This document shows positions 42,705 through 52,478 of a stretch of DNA of 64,000 bases, piece after piece. A model generated the notes under the pieces. It was not told the origin of the DNA, did no database searches, and saw nothing but the letters and a program-made list of their open reading frames with translations. Each line of letters opens with the position of its first letter. Position 1 is the first letter of the stretch. A program made the translations under genes and the position numbers. Source of the stretch: Roseateles hydrophilus (GTDB lineage: Bacteria; Pseudomonadota; Gammaproteobacteria; Burkholderiales; Burkholderiaceae_C); the NCBI RefSeq assembly GCF_026712245.1, contig NZ_JAPPUY010000002.1:744001-808000 (forward strand), given 5' to 3'.

Positions 42705-43373
42705 TCAGCGAATGATTTGGATCCGTGCCTGCAGGCGGCGCACCAGCATGGACAGCCCGAAGCAGATGAGGAAGTAGACGGCCGCGGCAACCAGCGTGGT
42801 TTCAACCGGGCGGTTGAAGTTCTTGCCGGCCACTTCGAAGCCCTTGAGCAGGTCATAGGCGCCGATGGCATAGACCAGCGAGGTGTCCTGGAACAGGATG
42901 ATGGTCTGCGTCAGCAGCACCGGCAGCATGTTGCGGAAGGCCTGTGGCAGCACGACAAGCTGCATGGTCTGGCGGTAGGTCATGCCCACGGCGTAGCCTG
43001 CGTAGACCTGGCCCTTGGGCACGCTCTGGATGCCGGCCCGCATGATCTCGGAGTAGTAGGCCGCCTCAAACAGCGTGAAGGTGATGATGGCCGACAGCTC
43101 CGCGCCCATGGGCTTGCCCGTCATCAGCGGGATGAGCAAGAAGAACCACAGGATGACCATCACCAGCGGGATGGAGCGCAGCGTGTTGACGTAGGCCGCA
43201 GCCGGCATCTCCAGCCAGGGCTTGCCGGACAGGCGCATCAGCGCCAGCAGCGTGCCCAGAAGAATGCCGCCGACCATGGCGATCAGCGTCAGTTGCACCG
43301 AGAACAGAAAGCCCTTGGCGACGAAGCTGGTGATGACGTCCCAGTTGAGGAAGGTGAAGTCGAGTTGCAGCAT
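42705..43373 (-). CDS. gltK: Glutamate/aspartate ABC transporter permease
   Basis: A 222-residue inner-membrane permease of the HisM/GltK family with about five helices; the ATPase-coupling EAA loop reads [19 protein letters not shown]. The start at 43373 gives [14 protein letters not shown] and overlaps the gltJ stop by 1 bp (TGATG). It forms the channel with GltJ. Confidence 0.94.
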   Translation of the reverse strand: MLQLDFTFLNWDVITSFVAKGFLFSVQLTLIAMVGGILLGTLLALMRLSGKPWLEMPAAAYVNTLRSIPLVMVILWFFLLIPLMTGKPMGAELSAIITFTLFEAAYYSEIMRAGIQSVPKGQVYAGYAVGMTYRQTMQLVVLPQAFRNMLPVLLTQTIILFQDTSLVYAIGAYDLLKGFEVAGKNFNRPVETTLVAAAVYFLICFGLSMLVRRLQARIQIIR

Positions 43374-44110
43374 CACTTGCCCCCCACCATGCCGGGAACG
43401 CGCACCCGGTTCTCGATGACGAGGGCCACACGGTTGACCGCGAATGCGGAGATGAAATACAGCGCCGTCGCGCCGAGGTAGATCTCGATGCTGCGCGAGG
43501 TTTCCTCGCTGGCCTGGATGGAGAACATCGTCAGCTCGGCGATGGACACCGCGAAGGCCACCGACGAGTTCTTGATGATGTTCATGCTCTCGCTGGTCAG
43601 CGGCGGGATGACGATGCGAAACGCCATGGGCAGCAGCACGTAGCGGTAGGTCTGCGGCAGCGTGAAGCCCATCGCCAGGCCCGCGTAGCGCTGGCCCTTG
43701 GGCAGACTCTGGATGCCGGCCTTGACCTGCTCGGCGATGCGCGCCGACGTGAAGAAGCCCAGCGCAAACACCACGAGCAGGAAGCTGGGCACCTCGCGCA
43801 GCACCGGGAAGATGGAGGGCAGCACGTGGTACCAGAGGAAGATCTGCACCAGCAGCGGGATGTTGCGGAACAACTCCGTCCAGGCATTGCCCAGGAACAC
43901 CAGGCCGCGGCTGGGCGCCGTGCGCAGGATGCCCATCAGCGAGCCCATCGCGAGCGCCAGCACCAGCGCCAGCAGCGCGACGCTCAGCGTCCAGCCCCAG
44001 GCCGAAATCATCCATTGCAGATAGGTGATGTCGCCGTTGCTGCCAAAGCAACTGCCGATCACTTCCCCATCAAGCGTGTTCTTGCAGAACACCTGCCAGT
44101 CCCAACTCAT
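43373..44110 (-). CDS. gltJ: Glutamate/aspartate ABC transporter permease
   Basis: A 245-residue permease, starting MSWDWQVFCKNTLDG after a GAGGAGAGG ribosome site. Helices are separated by a coupling loop KAGIQSLPKGQRYAGLAMGF typical of the family. It pairs with GltK. A 44-bp upstream frame extension lacks family sequence. A strong hairpin lies between it and gltI. Confidence 0.94.
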   Translation of the reverse strand: MSWDWQVFCKNTLDGEVIGSCFGSNGDITYLQWMISAWGWTLSVALLALVLALAMGSLMGILRTAPSRGLVFLGNAWTELFRNIPLLVQIFLWYHVLPSIFPVLREVPSFLLVVFALGFFTSARIAEQVKAGIQSLPKGQRYAGLAMGFTLPQTYRYVLLPMAFRIVIPPLTSESMNIIKNSSVAFAVSIAELTMFSIQASEETSRSIEIYLGATALYFISAFAVNRVALVIENRVRVPGMVGGK

Positions 44111-44134
44111 CGCCTCTCCTCGACCCTCTAGAAC

Positions 44135-44159
44135 AAAGCGGGTGCCAGGCACCCGCTTT
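44135..44159 (-). terminator. Intercistronic hairpin between gltI and gltJ
   Basis: AAAGCGGGTGCC pairs perfectly with GGCACCCGCTTT around a single base, giving a long stable stem just after gltI. The T-tract is short, so it likely allows partial read-through and protects the gltI mRNA end, giving more binding protein than permease. Confidence 0.65.
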
Positions 44160-44184
44160 GCATCAGCTCAAAACGTGCCAGCGT

Positions 44185-45072
44185 TTACTTCTTGGCGGCG
44201 TAGTCTTCCGCCGGCTTGTCGTTCGGGTTGGCCCAAGCGTCCTTGGTGGCGGCCGACAGCGGCAGGCCGATCTTGGTGTTGGTGGGCGGGATGGGCTGCA
44301 GGAACCACTTGTCGTAGGTCTTGGCCAGCTCGCCCGACTTGATCTGGGCCTTGATGCTGTCGTCCACGGCCTTCTTGAAGGCCGGGTCGTCCTTGCGCAT
44401 CATGATCGCGATCGGCTCGACAGCCAGCACCTCGCCAACGATCTTGAAGTCGGCCGGGGCCTTGGACGTGGCAATGTTCTTGGCCAGGATGGAGCCGTCC
44501 ATCACGAAGGCGTCGGCGCGGCCGGAGTCCAGCAGCAGGAAGCTGTCGGCGTGATCCTTGCCGAACACTTCCTTGAAGTCCACGCCCGCGGCGCGCTCGT
44601 GCTTGCGCAGCGTCTGCACCGAGGTCGTGCCGGTGGTCGTGGCGACCGTCTTGCCGGCCAGCTGGTTGATGGAGGTGATGCCCGAGGCGGCCTTCACGGC
44701 GATGCGCACTTCCTCGACGTAGGTGGTCACGGCGAACGCGACGTCCTTCTGGCGGGCGACGTTGTTGGTCGTCGAGCCGCACTCCAGGTCGATGGTGCCG
44801 TTGACGGTCAGCGGGATGCGGTTGGCGGACGTGACCGGCTGCAGCTTCACCTCCAGCTTGCCACCCAGCTGCTTGCGGAGGTCGGCGACGACACGGTCGC
44901 AGACATCGATGTGGTAACCGACGAACTTGCCGTCGCCGATGGTGTAGGACAGGCCGGAGGACTCGCGCACGCCCAGCGTGATGACGCCGCTGTCCTTGAT
45001 CTTCTTCAGCGTGTCGGCATGGGCAGCGACCGAAGCGGCAGCCAGGGCGGCGACGAGCAGAACTTTCTTCAT
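44185..45072 (-). CDS. gltI: Glutamate/aspartate ABC transporter substrate-binding protein
   Basis: A 295-residue periplasmic binding protein with signal peptide MKKVLLVAALAAASVAAHA. Family signs: IKDSGVITLGVRESSGLSY, GYHIDVCDRVVADL, TVNGTIDLECGSTTNN and RADAFVMDGSILA. It delivers glutamate or aspartate to GltJKL. The LysR gene 108 bp upstream on the same strand may regulate the operon. Confidence 0.95.
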   Translation of the reverse strand: MKKVLLVAALAAASVAAHADTLKKIKDSGVITLGVRESSGLSYTIGDGKFVGYHIDVCDRVVADLRKQLGGKLEVKLQPVTSANRIPLTVNGTIDLECGSTTNNVARQKDVAFAVTTYVEEVRIAVKAASGITSINQLAGKTVATTTGTTSVQTLRKHERAAGVDFKEVFGKDHADSFLLLDSGRADAFVMDGSILAKNIATSKAPADFKIVGEVLAVEPIAIMMRKDDPAFKKAVDDSIKAQIKSGELAKTYDKWFLQPIPPTNTKIGLPLSAATKDAWANPNDKPAEDYAAKK

Positions 45073-45180
45073 GGGGACTCCAACAACAGGAATGGGGGTG
45101 TCAATGATGGCGGCGAGCAGACCACGCCGTGCGAATTGCCCGAATACGGGTTTTCACCGTGATGGGCATGTGGAAAGTCC

Positions 45181-46116
45181 TTACGGCGTGGCGGCCAGGT
45201 AGTCCCACAACGCCTGGGCGGCGGGCTTATGCCGGCGCGAGGCCTCGGGGCGCTCGCGGTACATGCGCAGCTCCATGCTGACGCTGAATGTGCCCGGCGG
45301 CGCGGCGGCCACCAAGCGCCCCCCGGCCAACTCCTTCTGCACCGAGCTGGCGGGCAGGAAGGCGCAGCCGTGCCCTTCCAGCGCCATGGCCTTCAGGCCC
45401 TCGGCCATGTCGGTCTCGTAGATGGCGTCCAGGTTCAGCGCGCAGTCGGCTTCCTTGACGATGAGCTCGACGATGCGCCCGAGGTAGGCGCCCGCCGCGT
45501 AGCTGAGGAAGGGAATCTTCTGGCCGGGCCGCCCGGGCAGGCGGAACAGCGGCTCGCCTTGCGCGTCGGGTTTGGCGTAGGGCGACAGCGTCTCGTGGCC
45601 CAGCGACACCATCTGGTAGCGCTCCGGGTCCAGCTGCAGCGGCTGGCTGGCGTGGTGGTAGACCAGCAGCAGGTCGCAGTTGCCCTCGCTGAGCTGCAGC
45701 ATCGCGTCGTGCACATTGGCCGCGTTGAGCCGGCATTTGATGGCCCCGAAGCCGCGCCGCAGCCCCATCAGCCAGTGCGGGAAGAAGCTGAACGCCAGCG
45801 AGTGCGGCACGGCGAACTGGATCATGTCCAGGTCGGCCGCCTGGTGGCTGCGCAGCATGTTGCGTGTGGCCTGCAGGTTGCCCAGCAACTCCACGGCCTG
45901 AGCCAGCAGCGTCGCGCCGGCCGCAGTCAGTCGGGTCGGGTAGGACGACCGATCCACGAGATCCACGCCCGCCCAGGCCTCCAGCGCCTGGATGCGGCGC
46001 GAGAACGCGGGCTGGGTCACATGCCGCAGCTGGGCGGAGCGGGAGAAGCTGCGCGTCTCGGCGAGGCTGACGAAATCTTCAAGCCATTTGGTTTCCACCG
46101 CAGGCAGTGTAGCCAA
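45181..46116 (-). CDS. LysR-family transcriptional regulator
   Basis: A 311-residue LysR regulator whose N-terminus, VETKWLEDFVSLAETRSFSR and HVTQPAFSRRIQALE, resembles the HypT/YjiE-like branch of LysR proteins. The winged helix spans about 5-70 and the effector domain about 95-305. It lies upstream of gltI in the same direction, so it could regulate amino-acid uptake; the effector is unknown. Confidence 0.9.
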   Translation of the reverse strand: MATLPAVETKWLEDFVSLAETRSFSRSAQLRHVTQPAFSRRIQALEAWAGVDLVDRSSYPTRLTAAGATLLAQAVELLGNLQATRNMLRSHQAADLDMIQFAVPHSLAFSFFPHWLMGLRRGFGAIKCRLNAANVHDAMLQLSEGNCDLLLVYHHASQPLQLDPERYQMVSLGHETLSPYAKPDAQGEPLFRLPGRPGQKIPFLSYAAGAYLGRIVELIVKEADCALNLDAIYETDMAEGLKAMALEGHGCAFLPASSVQKELAGGRLVAAAPPGTFSVSMELRMYRERPEASRRHKPAAQALWDYLAATP

Positions 46117-46253
46117 GCCCTTCGGCTCCCCTCGATGACGGGTTGGATCCTGAACTCACCCCTCAACTGAAGGGGCAGCGCGCGGCTCAGGACTGAAAGG
46201 CTTGTTTACATTTCCGGCCAACGATCAACTCGAACGACCCGACGGAGAGCGCC

Positions 46254-46979
46254 ATGCGTGCAACGAGCAAACTTCTGGCCATTGCCCTGGCGGCGCTGGT
46301 GCAACCTGCGTTCGCTGCGCTGGAGCCGGTGGTTGTCGATTTCGAGCGGATTTCGCTGGAAATGGACGAAGACGGCATCGTGTCGCTGGCGTCCATGAAC
46401 CCTTACGCCGACCTGGGCGTTGAGTTCAGCGGCAATGCCTGGGGCGTGCTCAGCATGACAGGCAATTGCGGCGGAGCGTTCAGCTTCGTTCCGGCCGGTG
46501 GCTCGGGTTGCGCGGCCTTGCTGTTGTCCAATGATCCGAGGGCCAAGCTCAACCCCGCGACCATCATCGTGGCGGCCAACTCGCTGCCGCCGTCGTTCAC
46601 GATCAATTTCGCTCAAGGCTTTATTGCCGGATCGTCGCTGGCGTACAAGGCGTTGGAGGACTCCGGCGTTGTCATCGAGTTGTTCTCCGAGGTGGATGGC
46701 GTCGGTTCCCTCAGCAAACTGACCGGTTTGAGCGAGTCGAACTGCAGCGGCTCTGCCACGTTCTGCGACTGGGGCAAGCCTCTGGAGCTGAACTTTGCCG
46801 GCATTGCCAAGTCGATGAAGATCTCGGGTGTCGATGAGGCGTTCATGCTGGACAACCTCTCGTTTGTGCGCCAAGAAGCCACCGTGCCTGGCCAACTGCC
46901 CGAGCCTGCCAGCCTGGCGCTGGCGCTGAGCGCGCTGGGTGTGCTGGGCTGGAGCCGCAAGCGCGCTGCCGCCCGCTGA
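46254..46979 (+). CDS. PEP-CTERM exported protein
   Basis: A 241-residue exported protein with signal peptide MRATSKLLAIALAALVQPAFA, a beta-rich body beginning VVVDFERISLEMDEDG (a lectin- or jelly-roll-like opening common in PEP-CTERM proteins), four Cys in the middle, and the sorting tail LPEPASLALALSALGVLGW ending SRKRAAAR. GGAGAGCGCC precedes the ATG. Third PEP-CTERM protein in the window; exosortase is not encoded here. Confidence 0.87.
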   Translation: MRATSKLLAIALAALVQPAFAALEPVVVDFERISLEMDEDGIVSLASMNPYADLGVEFSGNAWGVLSMTGNCGGAFSFVPAGGSGCAALLLSNDPRAKLNPATIIVAANSLPPSFTINFAQGFIAGSSLAYKALEDSGVVIELFSEVDGVGSLSKLTGLSESNCSGSATFCDWGKPLELNFAGIAKSMKISGVDEAFMLDNLSFVRQEATVPGQLPEPASLALALSALGVLGWSRKRAAAR

Positions 46980-47078
46980 GCGCCATCCCGGCTGTTGCCG
47001 GCGACATCACGGACGACCGCTGCGGCGGTCGTTGTCGTTTTCGGGCGGCGCTCGCACCGCTGCCCTAAGCTCGCGGTC

Positions 47079-49451
47079 ATGCGCAATCCTGCCCTGCCTG
47101 ACGAGGATCGCCGCCTGGCCCGACTGGCCGCGCTGGCGGTCATGGACTCCGAGCCCGAGCCGCTGTTCGATCACCTGACCGCGCTGGCGGCGCAGATCTG
47201 CGGAACGCCGGTCGCGTTGCTGGGGCTGCTGGACGAGCGCCGGCAATGGTTCAAGTCGGCCGTCGGTTTCGGCCGCAGCGAGACGCCGCGTGCGCAGACG
47301 TTCTGCGCCCACACCTTGCTGGCCGATGGGCTGTTCGAGGTCAACGACGCACGGCTGGACCCGCGGTTTGCGAACCATCCCGACGTGCTGGCGAGCCCGC
47401 CCTTGCGTTTCTACGCCGGGGTGCCGGTGCGGCTGGACGATGGCAGCCACCCGGGCACGTTGTGTGTCGTGGATTACCGCCCTCGCGAGCTCAGCGACGT
47501 GCAGCGCGAGGCCTTGACCCGGCTGGCCGGCGCGGCAGCCGAGGCCTTGATGATGCGAGAGCGTGCGTCGCAACGTGCCGACCAGGGCGGGCAGCCGTTT
47601 CGTGTGCTGGCCGACACGGTGCCGCTGGGCGTTTTTCGCGCTGACGCGGCCGGCCGCTGCATCTTCACCAACCTGGTTTGGCAGCGCGCGCACGGGCTGA
47701 CGGCTGAGCAGGCCTTGGGGGAGGGATGGATGTCGGCGTTGTCGCCGCAGGACCACGATTCCGTGCGCAGTCACTGGGAGCGCTGCGTGCAGCGCGGCCA
47801 GCTCTTCGAGATGCGCTACCGCGCCGGACCGGCTCAAGGGCCGTCGCGGCAGATCTGGGCCCGCGCTCAGCCGCTGCTGACGCCGCAGGGCCAACTGGCC
47901 GGCTACGTTGGCATGGCCGAGGACGTGACCGACCGCCTCAGCGCCGAGCGTGAGTTGCGCGAGAGCAAGGCGCTGCTGGATCGCACGGGGCGGGTGGCCG
48001 GCGTGGGCGGCTGGACGCTGGATCTGCAGACGCATGAACTGCTCTGGAGCGACCAGACCTGCCGCATCCACGACCTGCCGCCCGGTCACCGGCCCACGCT
48101 GGAGGAGGCCTTCGGCTACTACCAGCCCGAGGCGCGCGCCATCATCCAGGCCGCTGTGCAGCGCGGCATCCTGCAAGGTGAACCGTGGAGCCTGGAGTTG
48201 CCGCTGCTCACCGCCGCTGGCCGCGAAGTCTGGGTGCTGGCCCAGGGACAGGTCGACTGGCAGGACGGGGTGCCTGTGCGGCTGGTGGGGGCCTTCCAGG
48301 ACGTCACCGCCCACCACCGCGCGGCGCTGGAGCTGGAACACAACCGCCAGCGGCTGCGTGTGCTGTACGAATCAACCCCCGCGCTGATGCATTCGGTGGA
48401 CGTGGCCGGGCGGCTGCTCAGCGTGTCGGATCGCTGGCTGGAGCGGCTGGGCTATCGGCGTGAGCAGGTGATCGGCCGGCTGCTGGACGACTTCATGACG
48501 CCGGCGTCCAGCCGGCAGATGCGCGAACTGCACGGCCCGGCGGTCTGGCGTGACGGCCACGTGGACGACTGCGCGTTGCAACTCATCTGCGCGAACGGCA
48601 GCCTGCGTGACGTGCTCGTGTCGGCGGTGGCGGAGTTCGACGCCCAGGGCCGGCCGCAGCGGGCGCTGGCGCTGGTGGACGACATCACCGAAGAACTGCA
48701 GCGGCGTGCCGAGCTGGCGCAGGAGCAGCAGATGCGCCGCCAGACCGAGCGCCATGTGCGGGAGCTGGACCAACTGCTGCGCGAGCGCTCAGAGATGCTG
48801 GACGTGCTCGCCCACGAAGTTCGGCAGCCGCTGAACAATGCCAGCGCCGCCTTGCAGAGCGCCGCCGCCAGCCTGGCCGGGCGCGGCGAGCGCCAGGCGC
48901 AGGAGCGGCTGACCCGTGCGCAGGCCGTGCTGGGCCAGGTGCTGGCGGGCGTGGACAACACGTTGGCGGCCGCCAGCCTGCTGGCGGGTGCCGGCAGCAT
49001 TGCGCGGCTGGACACCGACATCGACACGCTGATCGCCGTCACCATCGCCGACCTGCCGCGCGACCTGCGCGAGCGCATCGCTGTGCGCCGCCACACGGCG
49101 ACGCGCACGGCGCTGATGGACATGAGCCTGATGCGGCTGGCGCTGCGCAACCTGCTGTCCAACGCCCTGAAGTACGCGCCCGGCGCGAGCCCGGTGACGC
49201 TGCACGTGATGGACTTCGATGAGCCCGCCGCGCTGCAGTTCGAGGTGGTCGACGGTGGGCCGGGCATCCCGCGCGAGCTGTTGCCGCGCCTGTTCTCGCG
49301 CGGTGCGCGCGGCGGCGGCCAGGAGTCGGCCCACGGCCTGGGCCTGTACATCGTGCGGCGGGTCATGGACCTGCATGGCGGCAGCGCCGAGTTGCTGCGC
49401 ACCGGGCCGCTCGGCACCGTCATGCGGCTGACCTTGCCGCAGGCCGGCTGA
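47079..49451 (+). CDS. GAF/PAS sensor histidine kinase
   Basis: A 790-residue soluble kinase: GAF about 10-165 (LTALAAQICGTPVALLGLLD, FCAHTLL), three PAS domains at about 172-300, 300-420 and 425-545, HisKA with His about 579 in LAHEVRQPLNNAS, and HATPase (NLLSNALKYAPGA, DGGPGIP, HGLGLYIVRRVM). No membrane segment, so it senses a cytoplasmic cue. The ATG at 47079 starts MRNPALPDEDRRLARLAAL, a usual GAF-kinase opening. The OmpR-like regulator nearby is a possible partner. Confidence 0.92.
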   Translation: MRNPALPDEDRRLARLAALAVMDSEPEPLFDHLTALAAQICGTPVALLGLLDERRQWFKSAVGFGRSETPRAQTFCAHTLLADGLFEVNDARLDPRFANHPDVLASPPLRFYAGVPVRLDDGSHPGTLCVVDYRPRELSDVQREALTRLAGAAAEALMMRERASQRADQGGQPFRVLADTVPLGVFRADAAGRCIFTNLVWQRAHGLTAEQALGEGWMSALSPQDHDSVRSHWERCVQRGQLFEMRYRAGPAQGPSRQIWARAQPLLTPQGQLAGYVGMAEDVTDRLSAERELRESKALLDRTGRVAGVGGWTLDLQTHELLWSDQTCRIHDLPPGHRPTLEEAFGYYQPEARAIIQAAVQRGILQGEPWSLELPLLTAAGREVWVLAQGQVDWQDGVPVRLVGAFQDVTAHHRAALELEHNRQRLRVLYESTPALMHSVDVAGRLLSVSDRWLERLGYRREQVIGRLLDDFMTPASSRQMRELHGPAVWRDGHVDDCALQLICANGSLRDVLVSAVAEFDAQGRPQRALALVDDITEELQRRAELAQEQQMRRQTERHVRELDQLLRERSEMLDVLAHEVRQPLNNASAALQSAAASLAGRGERQAQERLTRAQAVLGQVLAGVDNTLAAASLLAGAGSIARLDTDIDTLIAVTIADLPRDLRERIAVRRHTATRTALMDMSLMRLALRNLLSNALKYAPGASPVTLHVMDFDEPAALQFEVVDGGPGIPRELLPRLFSRGARGGGQESAHGLGLYIVRRVMDLHGGSAELLRTGPLGTVMRLTLPQAG

Positions 49452-49499
49452 CGCCGCGTAGACTGCGCGCGCCGGGCATGCCGGCCTTTGCCGACGCCG

Positions 49500-51266
49500 A
49501 TGCCCGACGCCCCAACGCCGCCTTCAGCCAGCCCGCCACCCTCCCGCTTGTCCAGCCTGCGTGGCCAGCTCAGCCTGGTGCTGGGCGGCTTGGCGCTGGC
49601 CATCCTGGCCTTGGTGGGCGGCTACCTGGGCCGGGTGGCCACGCAGGAGCTCTACACCGCCCAGGCGGCCGCCGTGCGGGCCACGGCCCAGGCGGCGGCC
49701 GAGCTGCTGGCCAGCCAGTTGCGCGACCGGGAGCGCGAGATCGAGTTGCTCAGCCATTCCCCGCATCTGGTGGAGGGGCCGCTGGATGCCCAGCAGGCGC
49801 GCGACGCGCTGGACCGCCGCAAGGCCCTGCATGACGAGTTCGCCTGGCTGGGCCTGGTGGCGCCGGATGGCACCGTGCTTCAAGCCAGTGGTGGCCTGCT
49901 GGTGGGGCGGTCGGTGGCGCAGCGGGAATGGTTCATCGCCGGGCGTGAGCGTGTCTATGTGGGCGACGTGCACGACGCCAAGCTGCTGGTCAACCTGCTG
50001 CCGGCGCTGCCGGACGGTGAGCCCACGCGTTTCATCGACTTCTCCGCGCCCATCCGTGATGCGGAAGGTCGGCTGCGTGGCGTCGTCGGCACTCATGCGC
50101 ACTGGCACTGGGTCACCGCGCTGCTGGACAGCGTCACCCGCCGCCAGCAGCCGGGCAGCGGCATTGATGCCCTCATCATCGACCGTCATGGCCGCGTGCT
50201 CTACCCCGAGGCGATGAAGCTCGCGCAGGCCCGCGGCGATGCCGTCCTGCCCCAGCTGCCGACCGGGCGCTTCGAGGGCGAGGTGCAGTTTGGCGGCAAG
50301 GCCTACCTCGCCAGCGAGGCGTCGCTGCAGGCACGCACGAGTGCGGAGCTGGGCTGGCGCATCGTGGCCCGCCAGCCGCTGGATCAGGCCATGCGTCCGG
50401 TGCGGGACTTGACGCGCGAGCTGGTGTTGCTGGGCGCCCTGGCCGCGGCCGTGCTGACGCTGGCGGCCCTGTTGCTGGCGCGGCGCATCAGCCGCCCCGT
50501 CGAGCAGCTGGCGGACATTGCCGAGCGCGTTCGCACCGAGCGCCGCATGCCGGAGTTTCCGCAAGACGCTGGCGCGCATGAGCTGGCCCGGCTGAGTCAG
50601 GCCATGCAGTCCATGGCCCGCTCACTGCTGGCCACGGAGCGGGAACTGCAGCAGGCCAACCTGGGCCTGGAGGCCCAGGTGCAGCAGCGCACGCTGCAGT
50701 TGCAGGCTGCGAACGCGGCGTTGGAGCATCTGGCCACGCGCGACCCGCTGACCGGCCTGCACAACCGGCGCAGCCTGGACGCGCGGCTGGCCGATGCGCT
50801 GGCGCTGGGCCGTCGCTACGGTCATGGCGGCCGCGTGCACGGGCTGCTGCTCATCGACGTGGACCTCTTCAAGAGCGTCAACGACGACCATGGCCACGCG
50901 GCCGGTGACGCCGTGTTGCGCCAGCTCGCCGCGCTGTTGCAGGCCTCGGTGCGCACGACCGATGTGGCCGCGCGCTTCGGTGGCGAAGAGTTCGCCGTGC
51001 TGCTGCCGGAGCTTGCGGGCCCGCAGGAGGCGGTGCGGGTGGCCGAGAAGATCCGCGGCGCCGTCCAGGAGGCGGTGTTCCCCGCGGTGGGCCGCCTGAC
51101 CGTCAGCATCGGCGTGAGCCTGGCCTCGCCGCAGGATGCCGATGTGCGTCAGTGGGTGGAGCGCACCGACGAAGCGCTCTACGCCGCCAAGCGCGGCGGG
51201 CGCAATGCAGTGGTGCTCAGGGCGCGCCCGGCCCTGGAGCTTGCCGCTGACGCTCAGAGTATTTGA
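49500..51266 (+). CDS. Diguanylate cyclase with dCACHE sensor
   Basis: A 588-residue membrane enzyme: TM1 about 25-48, a dCACHE-like periplasmic sensor about 50-300, TM2 about 308-328, HAMP about 330-385, coiled coil, and GGDEF about 415-575 with active-site GGEEF (about 494-498) preceded by RTTD, an intact RxxD inhibitory site. It makes c-di-GMP and should be feedback-inhibited by it. Start ATG at 49500; the kinase ends 48 bp upstream. Its last 13 bp overlap the convergent regulator gene. Confidence 0.92.
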   Translation: MPDAPTPPSASPPPSRLSSLRGQLSLVLGGLALAILALVGGYLGRVATQELYTAQAAAVRATAQAAAELLASQLRDREREIELLSHSPHLVEGPLDAQQARDALDRRKALHDEFAWLGLVAPDGTVLQASGGLLVGRSVAQREWFIAGRERVYVGDVHDAKLLVNLLPALPDGEPTRFIDFSAPIRDAEGRLRGVVGTHAHWHWVTALLDSVTRRQQPGSGIDALIIDRHGRVLYPEAMKLAQARGDAVLPQLPTGRFEGEVQFGGKAYLASEASLQARTSAELGWRIVARQPLDQAMRPVRDLTRELVLLGALAAAVLTLAALLLARRISRPVEQLADIAERVRTERRMPEFPQDAGAHELARLSQAMQSMARSLLATERELQQANLGLEAQVQQRTLQLQAANAALEHLATRDPLTGLHNRRSLDARLADALALGRRYGHGGRVHGLLLIDVDLFKSVNDDHGHAAGDAVLRQLAALLQASVRTTDVAARFGGEEFAVLLPELAGPQEAVRVAEKIRGAVQEAVFPAVGRLTVSIGVSLASPQDADVRQWVERTDEALYAAKRGGRNAVVLRARPALELAADAQSI

Positions 51267-51958
51267 AGCGGCGCGCGGAACACGTAGCCCACGCGCGACT
51301 TGCTCTGCAGCGGCACCAGCGTGGGCGTGGCGCGCTCGATGCGGCGGCGCAGGCGGTAGATGGTCGCCGACAGGCCGTCGTCAGCCTCGCCCTCCGGCAC
51401 CTCGCGGCCCAGCTTGTGCAGCAGCGCCTCGCGCGTGACGGGTTCGCCACCGGCTTGCGCGAAGCACTCCAGCAGCTGGCGGTCGGCCTCGCTGAGCTGG
51501 ATGCGCGTGCCGTCCGGCACGATGAGTTCGCCGCTCGCGCGGTCCAGCTTCCAGGCCGTGTCGGTGGCGGCGGGCTTGGCAACGCGGCGCTGCACGGCGG
51601 CGATGGCCAGCGCCACCTGCTCGAACTGCACGGGCTTGACGAGGTACATGTCGGCCCCGGCCGTGATGACCTCGCGGAACACCTCGGGGCCCAACCGGCC
51701 CGAGACCACGACCACGCCGGCGTCGGTACGGCGGCGCAGGATCTTGATCAGCTCCACGCCGTTGACGCCGGGCAGCATCAGGTCGACAAGGTAGAAGTCG
51801 AACGAGAACGCCTCGGGCGCGGCCAGCAAGGCATTGCTGTCGTCGAAGTGGCTGACCGCGATGCCCTGCTGCTCCCGCAGGAACTGCGTCAGGAACTCGG
51901 AGTACTCGGCGTCGTCGTCGATCAGGGCAAGGGTCTTGGGTTGCATGGGGCTGGACAC
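51254..51958 (-). CDS. OmpR-like response regulator
   Basis: A 234-residue regulator: receiver about 8-125 (LALIDDDAEYSEFL, phospho-acceptor in FYLVDLMLPGVNG, Lys in YLVKPVQ) and a winged-helix output about 140-230 (GTRIQLSEADRQLLECFAQA, LSATIYRLRRRIE, VGYVFRAPL). Start may be GTG at 51958 or ATG at 51946. It overlaps the diguanylate cyclase tail-to-tail and may answer to the GAF/PAS kinase. Confidence 0.92.
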   Translation of the reverse strand: MSSPMQPKTLALIDDDAEYSEFLTQFLREQQGIAVSHFDDSNALLAAPEAFSFDFYLVDLMLPGVNGVELIKILRRRTDAGVVVVSGRLGPEVFREVITAGADMYLVKPVQFEQVALAIAAVQRRVAKPAATDTAWKLDRASGELIVPDGTRIQLSEADRQLLECFAQAGGEPVTREALLHKLGREVPEGEADDGLSATIYRLRRRIERATPTLVPLQSKSRVGYVFRAPLQIL

Positions 51959-52115
51959 GGAAGCAGCCGGCGAGTTTGCCGCATGACGGCGCAGCCCTGA
52001 TCATCCAAGCGGCCGGGCCGTGTCGATTTGCGCGCTCCGCGGGGCGAAGCGCTCGCCCTGGCAGCGGCACGTCAGGACAATCGGCCAACCAGAGAACAAG
52101 ACAGGAGACGACGCG

Positions 52116-52466
52116 ATGGACGACGCCGCGCGAGACGAGCAGGCCGACGGGCTGGCCTGGCTGCAGCCGGGCCACCGTGCCGCGCCGGCCGAGGCGCTGC
52201 GACGCATCCAGGTGCTGTGCGCCGCCTGGCCCGACCTGCATGCAGCGCTGTTCGTCGTGTTGGCCACGCACCAGGAGCTGCCGCGCGAGGTGCTGGCAGC
52301 CGCGGCCAAGCAGTTCCGCCCCGATCTGGACCCCTACTCCCGCGAGGACGTCGTCAGCCTGCTGACGGCGATCTGGAACGGCGGCAAGAGCGGCTTCGAT
52401 GCGGTGCTGCGCACGCGCGCGAACTCCCCCAAGAAGGGCAACAACCTGTCCTGGGTGAAGGAGTAG
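52116..52466 (+). CDS. Small conserved hypothetical protein
   Basis: A 116-residue soluble protein (starts MDDAARDEQADGLAWLQPGH) with helical content and a basic tail (RANSPKKGNNLSWVKE). ACAGGAGAC before the ATG and normal codon bias support coding. No family recognised. It stands alone between the regulator and the DUF1415 gene. Confidence 0.6.
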   Translation: MDDAARDEQADGLAWLQPGHRAAPAEALRRIQVLCAAWPDLHAALFVVLATHQELPREVLAAAAKQFRPDLDPYSREDVVSLLTAIWNGGKSGFDAVLRTRANSPKKGNNLSWVKE

Positions 52467-52478
52467 CCCGACAGCCTC

